Shown here one piece after another: positions 52,584 to 63,972 of a stretch of 64,000 nt of DNA. The translations under genes and the position numbers were made by a program. Under the pieces are notes generated by a model. That model was given only the letters and a program-made list of their open reading frames with translations, was not told where the DNA came from and ran no database searches. Within the stretch, counting starts at the first letter, position 1; every line of letters starts with the position of its first letter. Source of the stretch: Diphasiastrum complanatum (Eukaryota; Streptophyta; Lycopodiopsida; Lycopodiales; Lycopodiaceae); assembly GCA_029204225.1 (NCBI GenBank), contig CM055093.1, forward strand, positions 4,246,056 through 4,310,055. The letters are read 5' to 3'.

Positions 52584-54018
52584 ACACCCATTTCTTGATG
52601 CTTGGAATACCCAAGAATAATCAAGGACAGGATTGTTAGTGAATATGCAAATCAGATCCACAATCTTAGCCGCTATAGTTTACTTGCATGCTGAAACTAC
52701 AAAATCAAGAAACAAGAAAGTTAATCTACATCTACGTTCCTCAAGCAAGAGAGCAAGCAAGAAATCTAATTAATCCACAAACACAAAGGAAATTAGAACA
52801 TGCTCATAGAAATTTCACTCAAGAAGATTGCCACGAACAAGGAGCTTCACAATTGTCAAAAACTCATGGAAGATCTTCTTTATTCACTCAAGAGGAATTG
52901 ACAATACAATCAAAGCTCTCTCACAAGAGAGGGGGGCACTTAAATAAGCAAGAAGGCTGCCCATGTGGAGCCCAAGTGGCAATTCCACCAAATTAGAAAT
53001 TACATGTGGAAATTGCCCTTCCACTAGAGGTCACCATCAAAAGGTGGCTCACTCTAAATTATTTAAGGGATCTTCACTATTTACAATGCCTAGGAAATAC
53101 TACTAGCTCCTACATAATCGTTCCTTCTCTGGGATATACCATGTAGGCTCATGTAGATAATAATTGTCATCCTAGCTAGTAACCCTCAGCTCTCAACTTC
53201 TTCTGCTCTCCTCCTTTTGAGACCTCCTCGGTCATGGGTGAGAGATACTTTGTGTCTTCAGCTTGGCTCGACGTCTGGGGATTTCTGGGAATCCGCTAAC
53301 ACCCATTTCTTGATGCTTGGAATATCCAAGAACAATCAAGAACAGGATTGTTAGTGAATATGCAAATCAGACCCACAATCTCAGTCTCTATACTTTACTT
53401 GCATGCTAAAGCTACAAAATCAAGAAACAAGAAAGTTAATCCACATCTACGTTCCACAAGCAAGAGAGTAAGCAAGAAATCTAATTAATCCACAAACACA
53501 AAGGAAATTAGAACATGCTCATAGAAATTTCACTCAAGAAGATTGCCATGAACAAGGAGCTTCACAATTGTCAAGAACTCGTGGAAAAATCTTCTTTATT
53601 CACTCAAGAGAAATTGACAATACAATCAAAACTCCCTCACAAGAGAGGGGAGCCCTTAAATAAGCAAGAAGGCTGCCCATGTGGAGCCCAAGTGGCAATT
53701 CCCTCAAATTAGAAATTACATGTGAAAATTGCCCTTCCACTAGAGGTCACCATCAAAAGGTGGTGCACTCTAAATTATTTGAGGGGTCTACACTATCTAC
53801 AAAGCCTAGGAAATATTACTAGCTCCTACATGGTCGTTTCTTCTCTGGGATACACCATGTAGGCTCACATAGATAATAATTGTCATCCTAGCTAGTAATC
53901 CTCGGCTCTCATGCTCGGCTCTCAGCTTCTTCTGCTCTCCTCCTTTTGAGACCTCCTCGGTCATGGGTGAGAGATACTCTGTGTCTTCAGCTTGGCTCGG
54001 CAGCTGGGGATTTCGGAG
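52584..54018 (+). repeat. Two adjacent 715-bp direct repeats
   Basis: Copy 1 (52584-53295) and copy 2 (53299-54018) both begin ACACCCATTTCTTGATGCTT and end near CTGGGGATTTC. Divergence is low (scattered substitutions and short indels, such as an extra CTCATGCTCGG near 53908). Copy 2 runs directly into the ORF at 54019. They could be tandem LTRs of one element or a tandem segmental duplication; no TG/CA ends or primer site is convincing. Confidence 0.9.
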
Positions 54019-55015
54019 GATTTAACCAAGATCAAAGATCCGAAGGCCAAGATCAAGGGCAAATAGATACGGCTGCTGAGACGCGAGACCAGGGGCAAGG
54101 CACAAATACCAGTCAAAGCCAAGCCACATCATCTAGAGGTTCGCGCACGATATCTGCCAGCCGAGCCTTTCGAAGACCCAAGTCCATGGAGGAGAAAATC
54201 AACGAATTCCTATCAAAGTATCTCCATGAGTCATCAAGAGACGGCTGGTAGATACCGTTTTCAGCTCAGACCATAAAGGGCAAAGAACTGCAAGCATTAC
54301 CCGCCCTCCAACCACAACCAGAGTGGCATTAGTCATTCTTCAAAAGAAACCATGCGGCCATCAGGGGCTACGTGATGAGTCCACAACAATTACGGGTGAA
54401 CGCGCACTTCCTGCCATGTACACAAAGATCCAAATGGGCGGAATGCGACACCCCTCTAGACAAGATCACACTTCTGAATTTTAATTGGTCGATCATACAG
54501 TCAGAATATGGGTGGACTATGGATGTAGATGCCAGAAGGGCTCTCACCGCGTTTGCAACCCATTATATCAATTGCCCTGATCCAACAGTCCGCGCGACAG
54601 CCACTTACGCCCGTGACTTAGAACATCTAATGGGGATCGATGGGGCAATTTTCTCCCATCCATATTCTTTGATGTTAATAAGGTGCTACCTTCAGACAAA
54701 GTCGAAGATCAGTTGCCAATCACTCGTGTGTATTACTGAGCTGCGCTTCTGGGCGATCCATGGACATGTAGATTCCAAACATGGGTCGACCAAGATTGGC
54801 TGCGAGGAGTCCACAAGTCCCTTCACACGCCCAAGGACTTGAAGAAATTGGACCGCCTCAACTTCATGGAGGACGTCACCACCTACCTGATCCAACAAAG
54901 GCGGGCGAAGAAAATGCTATACTAAATCGGCGGAGTGTCGAGGGACCGACACTACTTCAGGCCATGGGTCCTATTGGGGGTATTCCCAATGAAGATCTAC
55001 GACCCTACACTTAAA
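54019..55015 (+). CDS. Unrecognised ORF, broken, probably retroelement-encoded
   Basis: A long plus frame starting in the end of the direct repeat. Up to about 54250 it is Gln/Ser-rich (GQGTNTSQSQATSSRGSRT). A stop at 54249-54251, and a second at about 54331, interrupt it. The middle part (from 54362) is globular: MSPQQLRVNAHFLPCTQRSK, DARRALTAFATHYINC, RDLEHLMGIDGAIF. A frameshift at about 54680-54720 moves the rest into the next frame: GDPWTCRFQTWVDQDWLRGV, LKKLDRLNFMEDVTTYLIQQ, PWVLLGVFPMKIYDPTL. The hydrophilic head and helical body suit a gag-like or extra ORF of a non-autonomous LTR element. I recognise no family. Confidence 0.45.
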
Positions 55016-55363
55016 AATATTTTCAGACCCACCTTCACATTTTTTGCCTTTTTTGCCTTCTTTTGGGAAAAAGCAAAAATTGCCTTTAAAAAGACGAAAC
55101 TGACCTTAAAATCTTAAAAGGGACTTTAGGCAAAAGACGAACACTTGCAGTGTGAAGACATTGTCCAACGGGCACGACACGACACAAAACTGTTCACGAC
55201 TCAAAACTGTTCACGTTCCAAAGGACCAGGAAGATCAAACGAGTACCATGTAGTACAGCTTCTCGATCAAATATGAAGATGTCAGCAGAAGAGCGTTAGG
55301 ACGTGCCTATTCCGCCGCTCTTGTAATCTGAGATTAGTTGGAGATCGTTTAATCTCTCTAATC
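55016..55363 (+). repeat. Copy 1 of a ~335-bp direct repeat
   Basis: Shares with 57251-57582 the ordered blocks TATTTTCAGACCCACCTTCA, AAAAGGGACTTTAGGCAAAAG, TCCAACGGGCACGACACGAC, AAAGGACCAGGAAGATCAAA, GTACAGCTTCTCGATCA and GATCGTTTAATCTCTCTAA. Two copies about 2.2 kb apart flank the copia relic at 55435-56202. Confidence 0.9.
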
Positions 55364-55434
55364 AGAAATGTTACTCTGAATATAGCAGACAAATTAAGAC
55401 TATCAGAGATGTTAGATTTGATGAGTCAAAGACA

Positions 55435-56202
55435 ATGTCTGACGGAGATCCAGTTGGCTGCAAAATCTTGAGCAGAGGCTATTATGACCTACCGACATCT
55501 ATGGAGGGAGTGGACCCTGAGCACCCTAAACAAGATGTTCAAATTTCAGATGGACATAGCGACTGTTCAGATGACAAGCAGCAAGGCGCACATCCTGTAC
55601 CCAGAACACCTGCTACTCACCGTAATTTAGCAGTCAACAAAGGTAAGGCCATCAATCTGACTGCAAACTCTCCAAGAAGATCCATGAGAGAAAGAAGAGC
55701 ACCTGTCAGATTTGTACTTGATAGTTCAGTCTCTATGTTAGGATGCATAATAACAGCCGGTGCAGCTGTGATATGGATCAGCAGGAAGCAGACCGTGACT
55801 ACACAATCATCCTGCGAAGCAGAGTATGCTGCAACAGCCAAGATGGCAAATGAGCTTACATGGCTCAAGCAGTTCCTTGATGGACTAGGAGAGAATTCCA
55901 ATGAGCCACTATTACTATTCATGGACAATACATCTGCCATTCATCTGACGAAGGATCCAGTGTTTCATTCCAGAATGAAACACATTGCTATCAGATATCA
56001 TCTGATAAGAGATCTGGTTGAGAAAGACAGGTTGAAGACCGAGTTTATTCCAAAGAAACAGATGGTGGCTGATATCTTCATGAAGCCTCTTGACAAGGCA
56101 ATTTTTGAGAAGCATGTTGAATTTCACACGTGTGGACTGTCCACTACATGTACTTGTGATCTCCTAAGGTGTGTAGATGCACCAAGATCAAGACTAGATT
56201 GA
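55435..56202 (+). pseudogene. copia relic: integrase/RT linker fused to RNase H
   Basis: An open frame of 255 codons. Residues up to about 100 are the usual linker between integrase and RT (NSPRRSMRERRAPVRFVLD). It then jumps to the RNase H tail at GCIITAGAAVIWISRKQTVT. The whole RT and the first half of RNase H are missing in frame, so this is a clean internal deletion. RNase H keeps the Glu of SCEAEYAA and the Asp of MDNTSAI but lacks the first Asp (SDADW region). It ends QMVADIFMKPLDKAIFEKH, the normal copia polyprotein end. The long open frame suggests that the deletion is recent. Confidence 0.85.
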
Positions 56203-57040
56203 GATTCAAGATCAATCTTGGATCCTATGGCAAAAACACACTACTACATGCATTCAATCACTTCCAACTCTCACTCACACGTGTGGGAAGTATTCAAAAA
56301 ATAATCTAAGTAAAAACAAGCTGCTCTCCTCGGGTAGAGAGAGAAAATGCATCATGAGCTCTCGGGTAGAGAGAGAAAGCTAGAAATTCAATAACTCACA
56401 AAATCCATGAAATCACCAAATCAATTAACTTCAAAATGAGGAGTACAATGATACTAGTAGGTCCACGAGCTACCACTATGCTTAACTATGATTGGACCAT
56501 ATTTTGTCACCTCTTGATCCTATTGGATCATTGATCTATGCACCTCTTAATTCTATTGGACTATATTCAAGCACACCTCAATTTCCTATTGGACCTCACA
56601 AGGTTCCACCTCTAAATCCTATTGGACCTCTTGGAATTCATCAAACAAAAATTTTACACTTGTCTACACTCTAATTAGCAAGTGTTTAGCCTCTTATTCT
56701 ATTTTGGCTCAATAGTGGCATTACAAGTGGAAATGCATAATTTGCCATCTATGCCAAATTTATTCCTATCAACATCCTACACCTAGATGCTTGATGTAAA
56801 AAACATAAGACTCCTATATCTAACATAGATAATCTTTTTCAATTCTTCACAAAGCAGCGTGCAAGCTTAGGAATAAAAAACATACCAGCTTTGAGAGGGA
56901 GCTGAAGAAACTAAGAGTTTCTATCTTTCAAAGCCTTAGCATTTTTCCTTAGTTTGTTTCCTTTGCTATTTTTAGCGTCAATGCATTTTGAACTATGTTT
57001 CGCACAGTCTGCATTTTTGAACTGTTTTGTCGCATAGTTC
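56203..57040. other. Probable LTR-derived DNA without clear edges
   Basis: Follows the copia relic. It has CACACGTGTG at 56125-56134 and 56276-56285 and a short duplicated TCTCGGGTAGAGAGAGAAA at about 56329-56382. No LTR boundary could be fixed. Confidence 0.4.
56505..56640 (+). repeat. Degenerate CCTATTGGACC minisatellite
   Basis: Four irregular units of 28-40 bp around the words CCTATTGGA(CC) and CACCTC. Not in any recognised gene. Confidence 0.7.
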
Positions 57041-57300
57041 GCATTTTTGGGTCATGAAAAAAATTCAGCCCTAGGCCTAAAACACTTAGAAAATAACTCT
57101 AGCAACTTTTCTCGACACTGTCACATTTTTCACATTTTTGCGAAAAAGGAGACATTGTCTTTAAAATGCCTTAGAAAATTATTCTATCCTACCTTCGTCA
57201 TTTTTGCCCTTCGGAAAAAAGGATACACTGTCTCTAAAATGCCTTAAAAATATTTTCAAGCCTACCTTCATATTTTTTGTCTTTTTTGCCTTTTTTGGGA
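57040..57300 (+). repeat. ~75-bp degenerate tandem unit (GTCTTTAAAATGCCTTAGAAAA)
   Basis: Three units around the block GACATTGTCTTTAAAATGCCTTAGAAAATTATTC and a following CCTACCTTCGTCATTTTTG segment (57150, 57229 and, earlier, about 57080 degenerate). The last unit passes into the direct repeat at 57251. Confidence 0.75.
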
Positions 57301-57582
57301 AAAAACAAAGGTTCCCTTATAAAGACGACACTGTCCTTAAATTCTTAAAAGGGTCTTTAAGCAAAAGGCGAAGGCCTGCAGCGTGAAGGCATTATCCAAC
57401 GGGCAGGACATGACACGACACAAAATTGTTCATGACTCAAAACTCTTTGCGCTCCAAAGGACCAGGAAGATCAAACGAGTATCATGTAGTACAGCTTCTC
57501 GATCAGATATGAAGACATCAATAGAAGAGCGTTAGGACATGTCTAATCTGGATTAGTTGTAGATCGTTTAATCTCTCTAAGA
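57251..57582 (+). repeat. Copy 2 of the ~335-bp direct repeat
   Basis: Matches copy 1 (55016-55363) from TATTTTCAAGCCTACCTTCA to TTAATCTCTCTAA with scattered changes; copy 1 has an extra CCGCCGCTCTTGTAATCTGA near 55313. The two copies may be parts of LTRs flanking the copia relic, or remnants of another element. Confidence 0.9.
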
Positions 57583-60500
57583 TGCATGCAAACTCTACTT
57601 ATGTAGCCACAAGATTTAAATTGCATGAAATCATCATCAAACTGAAGCATATAATATACATCAATTTATGCAATTAGCTATTATGCATACCGTACAACAT
57701 CAATATATTGAACTCATAAGAAATACATGAGAAAAATCTTTAGCGTAAAAATGTATGTGCTACTTTGAAATGTTGTTAAACTCTATGATTGACATATTCC
57801 TTCATTCAAAAAGTTAAAATAAGTTGTGTCCTTTTAAATCAAGTTCTTGTGGCTTCAAAGTTTACATTCATAGATATTGATTTGATGCCACTTTAATAGC
57901 CCCCCTAGGATCATATCATTAACCAATCAAAACAACACCAACGGAGAGACATCAAATAGTGTGCCCATGCATGAAGTAAATTCATGCAACCTCATGCAAT
58001 GAGAACTATGCTAGCACCAATTTCCCTTGAGGACCTAGCTATGGTGTTCCATACCACCACAAGTCACCTCAATACCAAATATCTAAAGCCCAAGCATTGC
58101 AAGACCTCATGACTTGAACAACTATTGAAAACATAACACTAATATGTTTCTATAACCTGAACTTGACTACCATTTCATTCAAAGATCTAGATGATGTGGC
58201 AAAACCATCACACTCACATCTATGTGCTATTGTTGTTATGCTTTAGAATCTTCTTGATTAAACCAACATGAATCCCTAACCTCCAAGATTATCTTAATTG
58301 ATGTTTCTTGTGTATAATAGAAACTCTTCCATGAGAATAAGTGATATATGAATAGGACAACTTGGCAATATTGATGCAAAAATTGTAAGTTATTACAATT
58401 AACATGCAATTATCATCATGATACACTGTAAGGAGATACTTTCCTTAATGTGACACATATCAATTGTGACATTCAACTTGAAGAACATAAGCCCATATTC
58501 AACACAAAGAGCTTAAATTATTTTAGTTTACTGTTTTTCTATTCATATGTATGTGATGGTTAGTACTTGAATTGCTCAAGCATAGTTGCAACAATTACAA
58601 ATTTAAACATTTAATCATTGCAAAGACGTGCTTTTTTTTATACAATTGTGCTCTACATCAACTTCTATCGGTGAATGATTTCAAGCCAATTCTATTTCAA
58701 CATAAATTTTGGCTAAAATACAAATTCTAAGATAGTGACTTGAGTTCATATCTTGAGCCTATTGGATAAATATCATGAGTGTCATTAAAAAAATGTGTTC
58801 TAGCTTTTGGATGTATGGTGATAGTTCTTCATCATTTGGCATGATTGTTTGCTATGGAGATTAATCAATACAACTTATAGTGAGAAAGGACATTAGACTA
58901 GTGATGCCCATGTGAGACTTATTATTCTATACATGTTTGAACATTAGAAAACCATTTGAAACTAGGACCACCTTATACTAGACTAATATAATGTAGAAGA
59001 AAAAGTGTAAGAAAGTTAAAATTGTATAACTCATTTTATGCCTTATGAGGGGTATTCTATTCTATTTAATTGAACATATAAACTTCTCTTTAAGGAGAAG
59101 ATAATTCAAGAATTGATCTCAAATTCATTATTAATTTGAGAGAAAGTAAGTTTGAAAAAGATATAAGAGTTTGCAACAATCTAATATTATAATAAGAACA
59201 ACATTATATTTAAATCAAGAAGAATTGGATCAATCAAGCATAATAACAATATGCCCATTTTACAAATGATTGCATCAATTATGGGGCTTACTTTTGTGAA
59301 ATATTTTCAAGAATGAGTTGGACAATAAGAATATTCCCATTCGCTAATAAAGACAAAAGAACATGTCATCATATTGGCATGGAGCTTAGTCCAGAATTGA
59401 TAATAGAATTATATTTGTTTGATCTTCTTATGTGATGAACGTGTATTGTTATCATGATATAATATGGAGGATGACAACGAGTAAGCTTATAAAGTTATAG
59501 TTGTTTGAGTTAAAAGTTTGACTTAGTGCTTTGCTATTTCTATCATTGATCAAAAATTAACATGTCAAAGTATTTTGCACTTCCTTTAGAAAAATCATAG
59601 TGCAAAAGTGTCATGTACAATTATGTGTGAGAAATGATGACCTAATATTAGAAGATGATAATCTTGGTGATGGCACTAGAATCAATAAGGAGTCAATGGA
59701 AGAAGAAGTCCACAAAAACCTTGTCCTTTAGATGTCTTGTGAATACAATTATGAAGAGAAACAACAAGGTGCACAAATCATGAAAAGTCTACATGACAAG
59801 GGAGAGGAAGGTTGAGGGCCATGCCACAATGGCTAACTAAATAGATTGTCCAACATTTGGGGTATATCTTCTAGTGAGTAGCACCATGTGAGTAAATCTT
59901 TCGCAAGTTTCTTTTTATCCATGATGCAACAAAAATGTAGCACATTTTGTGTTATCCTTTTTATGCCACTGCATGATTTTTTATGAACAAGAATTGTGGT
60001 TTGGTCAGTTTCACTATTGGAAATCCATTGAATATCTCAAAACCCTCTTTATTGGCCTAGTACAAGGTGTAAGTTACACCACTTCATCCATTTCTCTCTT
60101 TTTTGTGCTTGCAGCAAGTATTCTAAGGGTAAAACATGCCTTCTACTATATTAGCTTATTCCTCATTGATGGGCATACCCATGGCTTTTATCATGGAACT
60201 TGCCCAAGCATAGATGACACTAATCTATCATATACTCTAGAAACTATATCATTCAAAAATAAGGACTTTGGCCATGGATAAGTAACAAAGTGAATTAAAA
60301 AAACTTCTTTAAGAGGGGAGTTCACGCAAAAAAATGTTCCAGATGTTTTGCAAATCTAAAGGGAAGTGGGAGATTTTGTCAAATAACATCATGTTGGAAG
60401 TGATCCAATATTGATGATGATAGTTTGGAAACATATGAGGTATTGTTAGTCAAAGGTATTGCAATAAGGCAAAGTTTCAGTACATTGCCATGATGATTGG

Positions 60501-61142
60501 ATTTGACAAAGATGGCTTGTTGATCATTTCTCAAGGCAAAGATACAAAGTTTGGTTGGCTACATTTCTCCAATGTTCTTGAATCTTTTTTCTTAATCACA
60601 TGCGAGGGTGTAGAAATTCAGTTTTAAGTGAACTTGTTGATTCATGAAATTTTGGCTCTTTCAAGGCTTGTTATATCTTGTGGTAGGTATTGATGCCCTT
60701 CTAGTTGGCAGCAAGGAAAGCCCAGTGACTATGATTGCTAATCGTATTTATGTAAATTAAGTCAATATCCAAATTGGAGATACAATTTAGAAGACATAAT
60801 TGTAAAATTTCCAATGAGTGATATGATTGGGCTTGTGAATATATAGTGAACATCTTTCTAGCAAATGATTTTCTTTTCCACATGAAATTTGCTAAGTACA
60901 TTTTCAATTTGTCCTTGAGGTTTACCATTGAGGGTGATAGTTCTGGAGTGCCAAAGAGGTCTACCCAAACTAATCTGGTTAAGTTCAACCTAGGAGTAAA
61001 GGTCTCTCATAGTTTAAGCTATTCTAGTAAGGAATTTGAAAATGGCAGGGCTTTTTAGTGAGACAACACAATAAAAATACATCACATGCTTAAGCAAGAG
61101 AACAAGAGGCCAGTAGAATGAAAGGAAAATCTAAAATGGAAA
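57583..61142. other. No recognised gene
   Basis: About 3.6 kb of AT-rich DNA. A plus frame at 59949-60281 (110 codons, hydrophobic) and a minus frame at 60701-60988 were examined and carry no recognisable motif. No tandem array, LTR or splice-supported exon chain is visible. Confidence 0.5.
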
Positions 61143-61780
61143 TCAAATAGGGTTAATCAAGGTTGAGGATAGTCCATGGATCTTATTAATCTGTTGCAAA
61201 ACATGCTGATGAAGGAGGGAGGAGGTAGAAGGGTCCAAAAGACCAAGACCACCAAGGGAGGTGGGTGCAATATGTGTGCCATGATTTAGGTAGTTGTGTT
61301 TTCTGTTTTGAAATAACTTTGTGAAGACACAAGCAATTTTTTGAAAGTGTGAGGAGGGTAGCAACTAGATGATAAAAAGATAAGAAAAGTAGAAAGAGTT
61401 GATATGGTTAGAAAAAATTACTATAGCAATAAGGTTGGGAGTTCTGTTTTCTTATTGACACTTTAGGATCCAATCAAATTGGCCCTTTTGGGATACTTAT
61501 TCACCTAGAAGAAAACCTAAATAAATGTGAGTTATGATAGGAAGAGAATCTATTTTGAGAAGCATGGCATTTATACAATGGATGAGGGAAGATCGATGGA
61601 GGACCAAATATTTCGATCTCCCTTTGATAAAATCATTTAGGTGTGCCTTTAAGAAGAATAAGAGCTAAGTGTAAGCTAGGGCTTTGTTGATAATCTTGTA
61701 AGCAATCTTGACCATAGTAAGTGAGTGAAAGTCAAAAGTCGATTTGGTAGGGAAAACCTTAGATACAAGTTTGACAAGTC
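61143..61780 (-). pseudogene. LINE (non-LTR retrotransposon) RT fragment
   Basis: On the minus strand, around 61720-61640, the frame reads VKIAYKIINKALA, then LKAHLNDFIKGRS after a stop; this matches the VYKIIAKxLAxRL ... FIxGRS start of LINE-type RT. Nearer 61143 comes HGTHIAPTSLGGLGLLDPST, the GGLGLxDP block of the LINE post-RT domain. The RT catalytic centre between the two is not recognisable, and stops interrupt the frame. It is an old, partly deleted fragment. Confidence 0.65.
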
Positions 61781-61789
61781 TCTCAAATA

Positions 61790-62330
61790 TGGTGGAGGAA
61801 AGGGAACCAAATGACTCTTCTTGTTTCATGGAGCAAGATGTTAAAATTTCACAATTCTAGCTTGACTAGTTATTGGTCCAATGACTTGTAATTGGTAAGA
61901 TGGCCATGTAATTGGATGCCACACATGCCAAATATCATAGTATGCTTTTCAAGAGCTTTATTCTTCATGTTACATTGTGATGGCACCTTTGAAAAGAGGC
62001 CAAAAAGTGCATAGATAGGCTAGAGAAAAAGTATGAGCCAAAAATAGCAATTTTCACATTGTTTTTGGATCTCTAGATCTTGAACCCTAATTAGGGTGGA
62101 TCAAGTAGCCTATTAAGTTAGATATTAGGGTTAGGTTATGTTGATTTCATAGAAGCCCTAAAATGATGAGATCTGAAGTACTCATGTATAAATATGTGAT
62201 GAATTCTTTATCAATGAATGAGTAAAATTTTGGTTTTCCTGTTAGATTCATTATGCTCAGTCTTAAACAAATCGTTCAAGTAATGAACATCCTGAAAAAT
62301 GAAGGCCGACTATCACATTTTTTCCCTTTT
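61790..62330. other. No gene seen
   Basis: AT-rich DNA between the LINE fragment and the next repeat zone. No coding content. Confidence 0.45.
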
Positions 62331-62690
62331 CAAATTTTTTGCCTTAACCATTTTTCGCCTTTTTCCGTGCCTTCACAAAAAATGCGACACATTGGCCAGA
62401 ATTACTTAGAAACCATTTCTGGACCACCCTCACCTTTTTCACCTGTTCTTGAAAAATGCGACCAAGTGGCCAGAAAGGCTTTCTTCATCGCCTTTAGTTT
62501 AAGTCACTTTTTGGCCTTTTTGGCCTTTTTCGTCTTCTTCGCTGTCTTAAATCTAAGGGTGCCTTCATGATTTACATACCTTAAGTATAAGGGCACCTTT
62601 AGGATTGCATACCTTCAGTCCAAAGGGCACCTTCGGGTTTTTTGAGTTTTTTCGAGTTTTTTTGCGTTTTGCTACATTGGCAGACTGACG
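62330..62690 (+). repeat. Degenerate tandem blocks related to the 55-57 kb repeats
   Basis: Blocks AAAAATGCGACACATTGGCCAGAATTACTTAGAAACC and AAAAATGCGACCAAGTGGCCAGAAAGG form one repeat (period about 70). Then GTGCCTTCATGATTTACATACCTTAAG and GGCACCTTTAGGATTGCATACCTTCAG form a second with a period of about 41. Wording and poly-T spacing resemble 57040-57300 and 55016. Confidence 0.65.
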
Positions 62691-62983
62691 TTGCCAACTT
62701 AACATCAACCCTAAAAACAGCTGGAGAAACAAATATCCTAAGGGTAGTTACCAACTTTTGTATAGATGCAAAACTAGAGTAAATGGCAGTTAAGGCATAA
62801 GATATTTTTCTCTCGCCACTTGTAAATATATATAGTAGCTGAATCAAGCTATGTGTGTGTTAATTGAATTTCTTTTCAATCAAAGTTTAGCTTCATCTGA
62901 GGAAAAAAAAATTTCACCCTTAGAATGTCTGATGTAGATAGTATCTTGAGTCACCTCAACACTTTCAAAAATCTTATGGACGG

Positions 62984-63376
62984 ATGACTGCATCCAGCTC
63001 AGTCATAGAAGATTCTGATGCACTCATGACTCTATTATCGAGTCTACTTGAAGCCTACAAAAATTGGGTAATGGCAATTTCTACCCAAGAGCACCTCACT
63101 CTATCAAGAGTAATATCGCTTCTCCTACAAGAGGAGATCAGAAGATCAACATCCTCCTCAAGCTCAGGATTGGATCCTCAAGCTCTGTATTCAAATAATC
63201 AGAAGTTTAGATCCAAGAAATCTACAAAGGTAGGCTATACTGACAAGAAGAGCAACATGCAATCTGGACCAAATTCTGGTTCAGGATCAAATTCAAGCTC
63301 TTCATCATTCCAATCAACACATAAAATTTTTTGTAAATACTATAAGAGGACTGGCCACAAAATCAAGGACTACTAA
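62984..63376 (+). pseudogene. copia gag C-terminal part with defective zinc knuckle
   Basis: The gag helices are followed by a Ser-rich linker and the zinc knuckle position. It reads FCKYYKRTGHKIKDY, where the second and last Cys of CX2CX4HX4C are both Tyr, so the knuckle cannot bind zinc. TAA follows at once (63374-63376). Confidence 0.85.
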
Positions 63377-63972
63377 ACTTTGAATTACAACAATGAAATG
63401 AAAAAATAGTTCCAACAACGAGCACATAGTGCTACAACCAATCACTCAAATCAACAACAAGAAAAAGAAGAAGATGAAGCAGTCTTCATGACCAAAGTTG
63501 GAGAACAATAGGATATCGATTCTTGGTATCTAGACTCCAGAGCAACACAACACATGGCTCACCATCATGACTGGTTCAAAGACTATAACTCATTCACCAC
63601 TCTCAAGTTGTGCAACTTGGAGACAACTCATCACATTCAATCGAACGTGAAGGAACAGTTAGAGTTGAATTCAAAGAGGTGAAGTCAGGTTGCTATCCAA
63701 CGTTCTCCACATTCCAAATTTGACCAAGAATCTGCTCTCAGTTAGCAGAATCACTGATTCAGGTCAAAATGTCAAATTCGATACAGACGGCTGCAAAATT
63801 CTTGACAAATCCCGAAAGGTTCCAGCCTATGGAAAAAGAACTGGCTATCTTTACATACTCAGCCATTGCTATTCTTCTAATAGTCAAGCTCTTCACACAG
63901 CCACTTCTGAATCAATTGATATGTTGTGGCATTTCAGACTTGGCCAATAGTATTCAGCAAATGTTAGCTTAG
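63377..63972 (+). pseudogene. copia protease and gag-pre-integrase
   Basis: The protease reads SWYLDSRATQHMAHHHDWF: the catalytic Asp is present but the Gly of DSGAT is Arg. LPNLTKNLLSVSRITD, in another frame from 63690, and MLWHFRLGQ mark the pre-integrase region and the first His of the integrase zinc site. Frames shift near 63610 and 63690. Confidence 0.85.

Noticed and set aside
59949-60281. 110-codon plus frame as a gene
   Set aside because: Hydrophobic AT-rich composition, no motif, no splice or homology support.
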